DNA of 10,032 nucleotides. Source: an uncultured Actinomycetes bacterium (GTDB lineage Bacteria; Actinomycetota; Actinomycetes; Nanopelagicales; Nanopelagicaceae). Within the stretch, counting starts at the first letter, position 1; each line of letters opens with the position of its first letter. The stretch is taken from assembly GCA_903832395.1 (NCBI GenBank), contig CAILBF010000150.1, forward strand, positions 1 through 10,032, in the 5' to 3' direction. The position numbers and the translations under genes were made by a program. This document shows, one piece after another, positions 1 to 6,935 of this stretch. The notes beneath the pieces were generated by a model. It was not told where the DNA came from, ran no database searches, and saw nothing but the letters and a program-made list of their open reading frames with translations.

Positions 1-152
1 CCGCCGATAATCAACGCCGTTTCACCCGGCAGAACGAAGCCAACAAAAGCTGCAGCTTCGGCAAAGGCCAAGAGAATTAAGAGGACAAATAAAGGGGTCT
101 GTAAATTATTAGCAACTAGCCAATCAGCAGCGTGATGAATCCAACCCGACAT
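1..152 (-). CDS. DedA-family (SNARE-associated/VTT) membrane protein, 5' end only
   Basis: Partial gene: only the first 50 residues are visible and it continues past the left edge. The start is ATG at 152-150. Residues 1-16 form a short polar/amphipathic stretch, residues 20-41 are a hydrophobic segment containing an acidic residue (E32), and residues 42-50 read PGETALIIG. A hydrophobic segment followed by a Pro-Gly-acidic turn and then GG is the N-terminal signature of DedA proteins. These are inner-membrane proteins linked to lipid-carrier flipping and membrane homeostasis. The gene lies 35 bp downstream of kynA on the same strand. It could be read through from kynU-kynA, but a -10-like hexamer (159-164) placed exactly 6 nt before the ATG suggests its own leaderless start. 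A second DedA gene lies at 4954-5559. The family call is fairly safe; the exact substrate is unknown. Confidence 0.8.
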   Translation of the reverse strand, partial: MSGWIHHAADWLVANNLQTPLFVLLILLAFAEAAAFVGFVLPGETALIIG

Positions 153-158
153 GCGTTA

Positions 159-164
159 ACCCTA
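159..164 (-). promoter_or_regulatory. putative -10 element for a leaderless start of the left-edge dedA
   Basis: On the (-) strand the hexamer TAGGGT lies 6 nt upstream of the ATG at 152. A start site 7 nt after the hexamer would fall on the A of the ATG, giving a leaderless mRNA. At the matching -35 position (187-182, 17-nt spacer) the sequence TCAGCA is a poor match to TTGACA. The call rests on position and on the same arrangement at other genes in this window. Confidence 0.4.
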
Positions 165-187
165 TAGGTTATTGATTGATGTGCTGA

Positions 188-985
188 CTAGAAGCGCGAA
201 CGGATGTCCCAGAGATCTTTAAACGCTGGGTTGAAAAGCGTGCTGGATAAGTATTCAACACCGCTTGAACCACCAGTACCGATTTTCTGCCCAATGGTTC
301 GCTCAACCATTTTCACATGGCGATAGCGCCATTCTTGAATACCTTCATCGATATCCAATAAACGCTCACATACCAATCCACTCTCCGGATCATTGCGGTG
401 GATATCCAAAAGAACATCCTGCACGCGCAAATTAGCTTCATATGGCGCGGTTCTATCACGATTAAGAACATCGGTTGGGATTGGGTGTCCACGCTTAGCT
501 AAATAAGCAAGGGCTGAGTCATATACCGAATTACCAGAGGTAATAATTGCAATTTCAGCTTGGACATCTGGGGGCAAATGGCCCGCCATTTTAGTATCGC
601 GACGACCAAGCAGCGCTTCAACTTTTCTAAACTGCGCCGATTGAAAACCACTTGACGAGGATAAATATGATCGGAAAGAGTTAAATTGCAACGGTGTCAT
701 CGTTTCCAAAATATCAATTTGATTGACGCAAATCTTCATAATGGTACGGATTCGCCCCAGAATCGCTAGTGAATAATGTGAGTCACCAGATTCCATTGAC
801 CGTTGTGCCTGAGCGAATTCGTGAAGAATTTGCTTAAACCACAATTCGTAAGTTTGATGAATAATAATGAAGAGCATTTCATCATGCTCGGGCCCGACTG
901 ATACTGGGCGCTGCAGATTAAGAAGTTCATCTACAGCCAGGTACGACGTGTATGTCATTGCTGAATCGAAGTTATTTTCGCTCAT
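188..985 (-). CDS. kynA: tryptophan 2,3-dioxygenase
   Basis: Cytoplasmic haem enzyme that opens the indole ring of L-tryptophan with O2 to give N-formylkynurenine, the first step of the kynurenine pathway. At 265 aa it has the usual bacterial length. Family motifs are all present: HQTYELWFKQILHE (43-56) on the substrate/haem face, GFQSAQFR (113-120) with the substrate-carboxylate arginine R120, WRYRH (219-223) where H223 should be the axial haem ligand, and GTGGSSG (236-242), the loop over the active site. No expected catalytic residue is missing. The ATG at 985 overlaps the kynU stop as ATGA, so translation is probably coupled to kynU. This start leaves a short N-terminus ahead of the conserved TYTSYLAVDELL, as in relatives. 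It is second in a two-gene kynU-kynA unit. Confidence 0.96.
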   Translation of the reverse strand: MSENNFDSAMTYTSYLAVDELLNLQRPVSVGPEHDEMLFIIIHQTYELWFKQILHEFAQAQRSMESGDSHYSLAILGRIRTIMKICVNQIDILETMTPLQFNSFRSYLSSSSGFQSAQFRKVEALLGRRDTKMAGHLPPDVQAEIAIITSGNSVYDSALAYLAKRGHPIPTDVLNRDRTAPYEANLRVQDVLLDIHRNDPESGLVCERLLDIDEGIQEWRYRHVKMVERTIGQKIGTGGSSGVEYLSSTLFNPAFKDLWDIRSRF

Positions 986-2256
986 GTGACTCTTGAACCA
1001 CCTTCGTGTATCTCTTTATAGCGGCCCGATGCCACTAAGTCGCGCAGACGATCAAATCCATCCCACACTTCAACGTAGGACGTTGGGAGCGGTGAGATAG
1101 CAAGACGTATGGAGTTAGGTGCTCTGTAATCTGGAATTACGTTCGATATCTTACGCAGCGCTACGCAGATTTGAGCAGCATCAGGGTGCACTAAAGAAAC
1201 ATGTCCGCCACGTTGATTGGGGTCACGTGGAGTGTGCAGCTCCATACCAAGAGGTGCGAGCCAGGCATCGAATAAATCGATCATTAAAGTAGTGCCAACC
1301 GCGGCCTTTTTAGCGATTTGGCCAATGCCCGCATCTTTAATCATCGTGAATGCAGTTTTAACTGAACGCATTCCCATAATTGGTGGAGTTGCAATTTGGA
1401 AACCGCGCATCCCGCTAGCTTTTTCAAAGACTGGACCCATTTCAAACTGAGCTTCCTGAGCAAACCACCCTTGAATCGGAACCTGTAACTCTTTTTGAAC
1501 GCGCTTGTTAACGTACAACCATGCAGGGGCTCCTGGTCCGGAGTTACCAAACTTATATGTACATCCAACGCAGAGGTCGGCGCCGCTTGCATCTAAATCC
1601 ATTTCAATTGCACCAACTGCATGGCTAGCATCCCAAACCACTAATCCACCAATTGCACGGACTTGCTCAGTAATAGATTTAATATCAGTTCGCGCACCAG
1701 ATCGATATTGGATAACTTCTAGCGTTACCAAAGCGACATCTTCGTTGAGATAGGGAGCTAGAACCTCGGTCGTAATTCGCTCATGAGTTGCAATGCTTGG
1801 ATCCTCATTATTGATAAGGACAAGCTTTAATCCAAATTGTTTAGCAATTCCGTCGAGGATATATCGATCAGTCGGAAAATTTGCTGTATCGGTAATGATC
1901 GTCTTTCTTCCAGGGCGAGCATGAATAGCGGCCAAACACAGTTGATAGAAATTAACTGATGTTGTATCGCAGATAAGAACTTGACCCGGGCCAGCACCTA
2001 ATGCGGCAGCCCCTAATAGATCACCAGTAGGTTGAGCTTCATCGATCCAATGGCCCCAGCCAGTAACTAGTTCAGCCCCCCACTCGTGCGTGAGAAAATT
2101 ATTTATCGCTGCAACCGTAGCTATTGGCATGCGGCCCAGTGAATTTCCATCCAAATAACACATCTCTGGATCTGTAATCACAAATTGCGCCTTAAAATGG
2201 GCTAACGGGTCATTTCTATCGAGGGCAAGCGCGTATTCGCGGTCAGTGACGTTCAT
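982..2256 (-). CDS. kynU: kynureninase (PLP-dependent)
   Basis: Fold-type I PLP enzyme that cleaves L-kynurenine to anthranilate and L-alanine (or 3-hydroxykynurenine to 3-hydroxyanthranilate). Length (424 aa) is normal. Landmarks: YLDGNSLG (34-41) near the N-terminus, DTTSVNFYQL (97-106) in the PLP phosphate region, NFPTDRYI (126-133), WDASH (208-212) with the PLP-pyridine aspartate D209, CTYKFGNSGPGAP (232-244) with the Schiff-base lysine K235, ATPPI (289-293), and RGGHVSL (349-355). The more usual GTPPI reads ATPPI here, a mild variant. The gene overlaps kynA by 4 nt. Its ATG is only 24 bp from the divergent ABC-F ATG, with no Shine-Dalgarno at normal distance. A TACCTT hexamer 6 nt upstream suggests leaderless translation. 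A different PLP-family role is unlikely given kynA next door. Confidence 0.94.
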   Translation of the reverse strand: MNVTDREYALALDRNDPLAHFKAQFVITDPEMCYLDGNSLGRMPIATVAAINNFLTHEWGAELVTGWGHWIDEAQPTGDLLGAAALGAGPGQVLICDTTSVNFYQLCLAAIHARPGRKTIITDTANFPTDRYILDGIAKQFGLKLVLINNEDPSIATHERITTEVLAPYLNEDVALVTLEVIQYRSGARTDIKSITEQVRAIGGLVVWDASHAVGAIEMDLDASGADLCVGCTYKFGNSGPGAPAWLYVNKRVQKELQVPIQGWFAQEAQFEMGPVFEKASGMRGFQIATPPIMGMRSVKTAFTMIKDAGIGQIAKKAAVGTTLMIDLFDAWLAPLGMELHTPRDPNQRGGHVSLVHPDAAQICVALRKISNVIPDYRAPNSIRLAISPLPTSYVEVWDGFDRLRDLVASGRYKEIHEGGSRVT

Positions 2257-2262
2257 GGATGA

Positions 2263-2291
2263 AAGGTACGCTCTCCCATCATGGCGCGCAA
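2263..2291 (-). promoter_or_regulatory. putative kynU promoter (leaderless)
   Basis: On the (-) strand, TTGCGC (2291-2286) is followed by a 17-nt spacer and TACCTT (2268-2263). The predicted start is about 2256, the A of the kynU ATG. The -35 lies inside the ABC-F coding sequence. The -10 shares its TA (2267-2268) with the (+) strand -10 of the ABC-F gene. Confidence 0.45.
2267..2272 (+). promoter_or_regulatory. putative -10 element for the ABC-F gene (near-leaderless)
   Basis: TACGCT lies 8 nt upstream of the ATG at 2281, so a start about 7 nt after the hexamer gives a leader of 0-2 nt. No clear -35 is seen; the closest is a TGAC around 2247-2250, inside kynU. The only purine-rich stretch (GAAAGG, 2261-2266) is 14 nt from the ATG, too far for a normal ribosome binding site. 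Confidence 0.4.
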
Positions 2292-4050
2292 CGTTGTTAA
2301 TATCGAAGAGGTCTCCAAGGCCTTTGATATAAAAGAGCTATTAATAGGCGTCTCACTTGGCGTTTCCGAGGGTGATCGCATCGGCATAGTTGGCCGTAAT
2401 GGATCTGGAAAAAGCACGTTGATGAAAGTTATCGCAGGAACTGAATCACCCGATTCTGGGCGCGTCACAAAATCCAACTCTGCGCGTATCGGAATTCTTT
2501 CTCAAGTTGATTTTGAAAACCCAGAAAGCACTGTTGGTGAAGTTGTCCTTGGAGATACCGCTAAACACGAGTGGGCGAGTGAACCAAATATTCGTGAAGT
2601 CTTTACTGGGTTGTTCGGCAGCTTTGATGACCACATCTTTGATCGCAAATTTGGTCAACTATCCGGCGGTGAAAGACGTCGTGTTGGTTTAGCCAAACTA
2701 TTAATTAACGAGCTGGACTTAATTTTACTTGATGAGCCAACTAACCATTTAGATGTCGAGGGCGTTGCGTGGCTAGCAAACTATCTAAATAATCGCAAAG
2801 GCTTAGCGGTCACTGTCGTGACACACGATCGTTGGTTTCTGGATGCCGTTACAGATAAAACATGGGAAGTTGTTGAGGGGAAAGTCGAAGAGTATGAAGG
2901 CGGCTACAGCGCATTTGTTTTAGCTAAGGCCGAACGTGCTCGTCAGAGTTCGGTAATGGACGCGCGAAGAAATGGTTTAATCCGTAAAGAGCTTGCATGG
3001 CTACGGCGCGGAGCCCCGGCGCGAACTACAAAACCAAAGTTTCGTGTGGATGCCGCAAACGTTCTAATTGCTGGCGAACCCGAGCCGCGTAACCAAGGAG
3101 AGTTGCTTAAGTTTGCACTCAATAGATTAGGGAAAACCGTTTATGAGGCACACCACCTTCAAGTCAAACTTGGCGATAACGAACTCATTAATGATCTCTA
3201 TTGGAATATTGGCCCGGGCGATCGAATTGGAATTGTTGGAATAAACGGCGCAGGTAAAACAACGTTAATGCGCACCCTTGTCGGGGAAATTACTCCAACG
3301 GCTGGCAAATTAATCACTGGTGTGACCGTTAAACCCGCTTTTTTAACGCAACACTTAGATGAGTTAGATCCGACATGGCGCGTTTTAGAGGCCGTTGAAA
3401 AGATTGCTAACCGAGTGGAACTCGGCGGCGGGCGTGAGCTATCTGCCTCTCAACTGTGCGAGCGTTTAGGTTTCGACCGTGAATCTCAGTGGACGCCAGT
3501 TGGCGATTTATCAGGTGGCGAGAAGCGACGATTGCAGCTGACCCGCCTACTGATGGATAGCCCCAATGTATTGCTTCTCGATGAACCAACAAATGATTTT
3601 GATATTGAAACGTTGACTGAGTTAGAGGATTTATTGGATAGCTATGGCGGAACGTTGATTGTTATTTCTCACGATAGGTATTTCTTAGAGCGAGTATGCG
3701 ATCGATTCGTTGGTTTACTTGGCGATAAAGCCGTACGTGACTTACCTCGTGGCGTGGATGAGTATTTAGAACTTCGCCAAGCGGCAATGAATATTCCAGC
3801 AGCGGCTCAAAAGGAAAAGAAGACATCAAGTGCCGCTGAAGAGCGACAGCTAAAGAAGGACAAAGTTCGGTTAGAACGACAGATGGAAAAAGCCGATACC
3901 CGAATCTCTGAATTAGAGACTGAGCAGGAGGCAGCATCCTTTGATCCAGGGCGATTGATATCTCTAACTCAAGAACTCGAAACTTTGCGTCATGACAAAA
4001 ACAAAATCGAAGAAGAGTGGCTCCAGGTAACTCTTTCTTTAGAGAGTTGA
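2281..4050 (+). CDS. uup: ABC-F family ATPase, Uup-like
   Basis: Soluble protein with two ABC ATPase domains and no membrane segments, so not a transporter; ABC-F proteins act on ribosomes, and Uup has also been linked to DNA intermediates. Domain 1: Walker A GRNGSGKST (38-46), signature LSGGE (127-131), Walker B LILLDEPTNHLD (147-158), switch histidine in THDRWFL (181-187). Domain 2: Walker A GINGAGKTT (320-328), signature LSGGEKRR (410-417), Walker B LLLDEPTNDFD (431-441), switch histidine in SHDRYFL (463-469). The inter-domain linker holds KELAWLRRGAPARTTKPKFR (236-255), close to the Uup linker. The C-terminus (about 515-585) is a charged coiled coil, which supports Uup over EttA. The catalytic glutamates in both DEPTN motifs are intact. 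At 589 aa it is slightly shorter than typical Uup. ATG 2281 is the first in-frame start and lies 24 bp from divergent kynU. Confidence 0.9.
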   Translation: MARNVVNIEEVSKAFDIKELLIGVSLGVSEGDRIGIVGRNGSGKSTLMKVIAGTESPDSGRVTKSNSARIGILSQVDFENPESTVGEVVLGDTAKHEWASEPNIREVFTGLFGSFDDHIFDRKFGQLSGGERRRVGLAKLLINELDLILLDEPTNHLDVEGVAWLANYLNNRKGLAVTVVTHDRWFLDAVTDKTWEVVEGKVEEYEGGYSAFVLAKAERARQSSVMDARRNGLIRKELAWLRRGAPARTTKPKFRVDAANVLIAGEPEPRNQGELLKFALNRLGKTVYEAHHLQVKLGDNELINDLYWNIGPGDRIGIVGINGAGKTTLMRTLVGEITPTAGKLITGVTVKPAFLTQHLDELDPTWRVLEAVEKIANRVELGGGRELSASQLCERLGFDRESQWTPVGDLSGGEKRRLQLTRLLMDSPNVLLLDEPTNDFDIETLTELEDLLDSYGGTLIVISHDRYFLERVCDRFVGLLGDKAVRDLPRGVDEYLELRQAAMNIPAAAQKEKKTSSAAEERQLKKDKVRLERQMEKADTRISELETEQEAASFDPGRLISLTQELETLRHDKNKIEEEWLQVTLSLES

Positions 4051-4052
4051 GA

Positions 4053-4058
4053 TAAAGT
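4053..4058 (+). promoter_or_regulatory. putative -10 element for a leaderless start of the DMT transporter gene
   Basis: TAAAGT lies 6 nt upstream of the ATG at 4065, in the 14-bp gap after the ABC-F stop, so a transcript could begin at the ATG itself. I see no good -35 match 16-18 nt upstream, in the 3' end of the ABC-F gene. Co-transcription from the ABC-F promoter remains possible. Confidence 0.35.
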
Positions 4059-4064
4059 CCCACA

Positions 4065-5009
4065 ATGCGATTAGATTTTCTTGCCGCTTTATCTGGTGTA
4101 TTAATTGCCCTGCAAGCTCGGGCTAATGGCGAACTCTCACACCGCATAAATAATGGGTTAGAGGCTGCGCTCGTCTCATTCGGTTCGGGATTAGTAATTA
4201 TTGCTGTAATAGCAATGTTTAATCCAGCGATTAAAGAGGGGCTTTCAAATCTTCGAACTGCAGTTACTCATGGAGAGATAGCGCGTTGGAAGTTATTTGC
4301 GGGTGCCCTTGGCGGAAGTTTTGTTGCAATTCAAACTCAAATAGTTCCCCTGATTGGAGTTGCGATTTATTCGGTAGCCTCGATTGCGGGACAAACTGCA
4401 ATTTCCTTAATTGTCGATCGCATTGGTCTAACAGGAGGGGGAAAGAAGTTAATCTCACGAAGGCGCGTAGCAGCGGCAATCCTGACTGTTTTAGCCGTCT
4501 TTGTCTCAGTTTTTGATCGGATAGATGCAAAAAATCTCTCACTATTAGCCGTTATTTTGGGCTGCATTGCCGGCTTAGTCGTTGGTGTCCAACGCGCGTT
4601 AAATGGGGAGATTAATGAGTACTCTCATCAAAGTTTCACCACATCACTACTTAATTTCATTTCTGGATCATCTCTTCTAATTATCTTGATTATAATTGGC
4701 CTACTAAGTCACCACTTTAAATTAGTGGCTCTGCCTAGTGGACCATTGTGGATTTATACAGGCGGGGTAATTGGTGTTGTTTATATTGCTTTTACTTCAA
4801 CGATTGTCCAACACCTAGGGGTTCTGACATTTACTCTCTTTAGCGTTGGAGGCCAACTTGTTGGCTCCCTTGTTATCGATTTAGTGTCGCCTACCGATGG
4901 GGTCCATGTCAGCGCCTACCTAGTAAGCGGAATCGTAATGACTTATCTGGGAGTTATCGCCGGAGGCGTAAGTAGTTCACGAGTGCGGAAACCAGCGAAG
5001 CACAAATAA
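4065..5009 (+). CDS. DMT-superfamily transporter, fused double YdcZ/DUF606 repeat
   Basis: Integral membrane protein of 314 aa with about ten hydrophobic segments. It is built from two homologous halves. The first (about 8-150) starts with GVLIALQARANGEL (11-24) and a later GALGGSFVAIQTQIVPLIGV (80-99). The second (about 153-302) repeats these as GLVVGVQRALNGEI (160-173) and GGVIGVVYIAFTSTIVQHLG (233-252). Each half ends in a VASIAGQ/FSVGGQ-type helix. This pattern fits the YdcZ (DUF606) branch of the drug/metabolite transporter superfamily, where single-repeat proteins are about 150 aa and double forms about 300. The substrate is unknown. The gene lies 14 bp after the ABC-F gene, so the two may be co-transcribed. 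Its last 56 bp overlap the 3' end of the opposite-strand DedA gene. The C-terminal tail (SSSRVRKPAKHK) is basic, which suggests it is cytoplasmic. Confidence 0.82.
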   Translation: MRLDFLAALSGVLIALQARANGELSHRINNGLEAALVSFGSGLVIIAVIAMFNPAIKEGLSNLRTAVTHGEIARWKLFAGALGGSFVAIQTQIVPLIGVAIYSVASIAGQTAISLIVDRIGLTGGGKKLISRRRVAAAILTVLAVFVSVFDRIDAKNLSLLAVILGCIAGLVVGVQRALNGEINEYSHQSFTTSLLNFISGSSLLIILIIIGLLSHHFKLVALPSGPLWIYTGGVIGVVYIAFTSTIVQHLGVLTFTLFSVGGQLVGSLVIDLVSPTDGVHVSAYLVSGIVMTYLGVIAGGVSSSRVRKPAKHK

Positions 5010-5559
5010 AGAACGTTGCAATTGCATAAGACCAAGTTTTCACAAGTGGCATCGTTGCTGCGTAATAACCTGCCAAAGTGATTCCAGTTCCCCACAAGAG
5101 AGCCCCCAATGAATTTGCGCTAAGGAACTTGTAGTAATTCATCTTTGAAGCCCCGGCTATAGGTGGGACAAAAGTTCGAATCCAAGGAAAGAAACGTGCA
5201 GCCACAACTGCCCACCATCCGGTTTGTTCATAAAACCGCTCAGATTGAGCGACCATCCGCTTGATCCGCGGTGAATCATGCTTATCCAGGTACGAACGTC
5301 CAACTGTGCGTCCTAAGACAAAGCCAACTTGGTCACCGAAGAAAGCGCCGAGAAAAATAACAATTACCAAAATTACAATGTTGACATTCTTGGTAGAAGC
5401 GGCGACAAGGCCCGCGCTAAAAAGTAAGGAGTCCCCTGGCAAGAAGAACCCGAATAAAACCCCGGTTTCAAGGAATATAAGACCTGCTGTAATTAAGTAG
5501 ATTAAGAAAGGCGCTAAAGGTGCCAATTGAGCATCAAAGGATGCGGCTAATTGGATCAC
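4954..5559 (-). CDS. DedA-family (SNARE-associated/VTT) membrane protein
   Basis: Complete 201-aa DedA protein, normal for the family. Visible motifs: FGFFLPGDSLLFSAG (36-50), the Pro-Gly-Asp turn of the first re-entrant region; GAFFGDQVGFVLGRTVGR (71-88); and ARFFPWIRTFVPPIAG (121-136), the conserved R-F-P-x-x-R-x-x-x-P-x-x-G core with the arginines DedA proteins need. LWGTGITLAGYY (145-156) and a C-terminal hydrophobic helix follow. Such proteins act in the cytoplasmic membrane and are tied to lipid-carrier recycling and proton-motive-force homeostasis. The start is GTG at 5559-5557, overlapping the malic enzyme stop as GTGA, so translation is probably coupled; no strong Shine-Dalgarno is seen. 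The 3' end overlaps the convergent DMT gene. It is last in the upp-malic enzyme-dedA run. Confidence 0.9.
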   Translation of the reverse strand: MIQLAASFDAQLAPLAPFLIYLITAGLIFLETGVLFGFFLPGDSLLFSAGLVAASTKNVNIVILVIVIFLGAFFGDQVGFVLGRTVGRSYLDKHDSPRIKRMVAQSERFYEQTGWWAVVAARFFPWIRTFVPPIAGASKMNYYKFLSANSLGALLWGTGITLAGYYAATMPLVKTWSYAIATFFICASLVSALVNYLRLRR

Positions 5560-6935
5560 ACTGACTTCTTAACCGCCGCGGCAACCGCCTTGGTCACGTT
5601 GGGATCAAAGACGCTCGGGACAATAAAAGATGCATTGAGTTGCTCAGGGGAGACGCAATCTGCAATCGCTTCGGCGGCTGCTACTAATAACTTATCGGTG
5701 ATCTTGTGTGCATTGGCATCTAAGAGGCCTCGGAAAATTCCAGGGAAAGCCAGCACATTGTTAATCTGATTTGGCTGATCACTACGTCCAGTTGCAACAA
5801 CCGTTGCATATTTGCGAGCAATCGTTGGATCGATTTCAGGATCTGGGTTAGCAAGGGCGAAAATAATCGAATCTGATGACATAGATGCAACATCGGCTTC
5901 GGTTAAAACATTTGGCGCACTGACGCCGATAAAAACATCGGCTCCTTTCATAGCCCCAGAGATATTTCCCGTGTAATTATCGGGATTACTATTATCAATA
6001 AACCAAGTACGCATCTCATCATCGGAGCGCGGGGATGATTTTGAAATAACACCCTCTTTATCAAAGCCCACGATATTTGTTGCTCCGCGCAGCACTAACA
6101 ATCGCGCGATTGCCGTTCCAGCTGCGCCAGCTCCGCTCATTACAATCTTTACATCCTTGAGTTCTTTCTTAACAAACCTAAGTGCATTTCTTAACGCAGC
6201 AGATACAACAATTGCTGTGCCGTGTTGGTCATCATGAAAAACTGGAATATCAAGAAGCTCTCGCAAGCGACGTTCAATTTCAAAGCAACGGGGTGCTGAA
6301 ATATCCTCTAAATTGATTCCGCCATATACGGGCGCGATTAATTGAACGGTGCGAACGATTTCATCTACATCTTGAGTATCCAGACACACGGGCCACGCAT
6401 CTACGTCGGCAAAGCGCTTAAATAGTGCGGCCTTACCCTCCATAACGGGTAGCGCTGCAGCTGGCCCGATATTGCCAAGACCTAGGACTGCCGAACCATC
6501 AGTGACAACTGCCACCGTATTGCGCTTAATTGTTAAGCGGCGGGCATCACTGGGGTCATCGACAATTGCTTGGCAGATGCGTGCAACGCCAGGGGTATAT
6601 GCACGCGATAAGTCATCCCGCGTCTTAAGTGGGACTTTTGAAGCGATCTCTATCTTGCCACCAAGGTGCAGTAGAAATGTTCGATCACTAACTTTACGAA
6701 CTGTTAAATTCGAATTCTTAGCAAGGGCAATTGTGATTTCATCGGCATGAGCTGAATCGATAGTGTCGCACGTAATATCGATGACTACTTTTTCTGCATG
6801 TGATTCAACGACATCGAGTGCGCTAATTGTTGCACCGGCGCCGGAAATAATTGTTGTCGCTAAAGCTACGGGTTGTGAAGAAGGAGAACCCTCAACACGG
6901 ATTGTTATTCCGTAACCTGGGGATGTTGATGCCAC
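5556..6935 (-). CDS. malic enzyme with N-terminal ACT domain (probably NAD-dependent)
   Basis: Oxidative decarboxylation of L-malate to pyruvate and CO2 with reduction of NAD(P)+, in the cytoplasm. Residues about 8-85 form an ACT-like regulatory domain (GYGITIRVEG at the start), a layout known from actinobacterial NAD-malic enzymes. The catalytic part has YTPGVA (113-118, catalytic Y113), LGLGNIGPAAALPVMEGKA (151-169, catalytic K168), metal ligands in NLEDI (208-212; E210, D211) and HDDQHGTA (234-241), the nucleotide-binding SGAGAAGTA (267-275) and ALANPDPEI (360-368). Length 459 aa is normal. There is no phosphotransacetylase-like tail, so it is not the long MaeB type. The start is GTG at 6935-6933, directly after the upp TAG and in the same frame, with no Shine-Dalgarno. 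An ACT ligand has not been inferred; cofactor preference is from family only. Confidence 0.92.
   Translation of the reverse strand: MASTSPGYGITIRVEGSPSSQPVALATTIISGAGATISALDVVESHAEKVVIDITCDTIDSAHADEITIALAKNSNLTVRKVSDRTFLLHLGGKIEIASKVPLKTRDDLSRAYTPGVARICQAIVDDPSDARRLTIKRNTVAVVTDGSAVLGLGNIGPAAALPVMEGKAALFKRFADVDAWPVCLDTQDVDEIVRTVQLIAPVYGGINLEDISAPRCFEIERRLRELLDIPVFHDDQHGTAIVVSAALRNALRFVKKELKDVKIVMSGAGAAGTAIARLLVLRGATNIVGFDKEGVISKSSPRSDDEMRTWFIDNSNPDNYTGNISGAMKGADVFIGVSAPNVLTEADVASMSSDSIIFALANPDPEIDPTIARKYATVVATGRSDQPNQINNVLAFPGIFRGLLDANAHKITDKLLVAAAEAIADCVSPEQLNASFIVPSVFDPNVTKAVAAAVKKSV

Noticed and set aside
157..171. Inverted repeat TAACC-CTATA-GGTTA as an operator upstream of the left-edge dedA
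   Set aside because: The 5-bp arms overlap the putative -10 hexamer and kynA-dedA spacer; too short to distinguish from chance without comparative data.
2257..2280. GAAAGG (2261-2266) as the ribosome binding site of the ABC-F gene
   Set aside because: It is 14 nt from the ATG, outside the usual 5-10 nt range. The close TANNNT favours a leaderless start.
3662..4147. 161-codon open frame on the (-) strand
   Set aside because: It lies opposite the Uup-like ABC-F gene and the start of the DMT gene, both well supported by motifs, and its translation shows no recognisable domain.
4264..4542. Open frames of 66-92 codons on both strands inside the DMT gene
   Set aside because: Their translations are low-complexity and unlike proteins, while the main frame shows a clear two-repeat transporter.
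5017..5026. 10-bp perfect palindrome TGCAATTGCA just after the DMT stop
   Set aside because: It is inside the DedA coding sequence, AT-centred and short. One such site in 10 kb can arise by chance, and nothing links it to a regulator.
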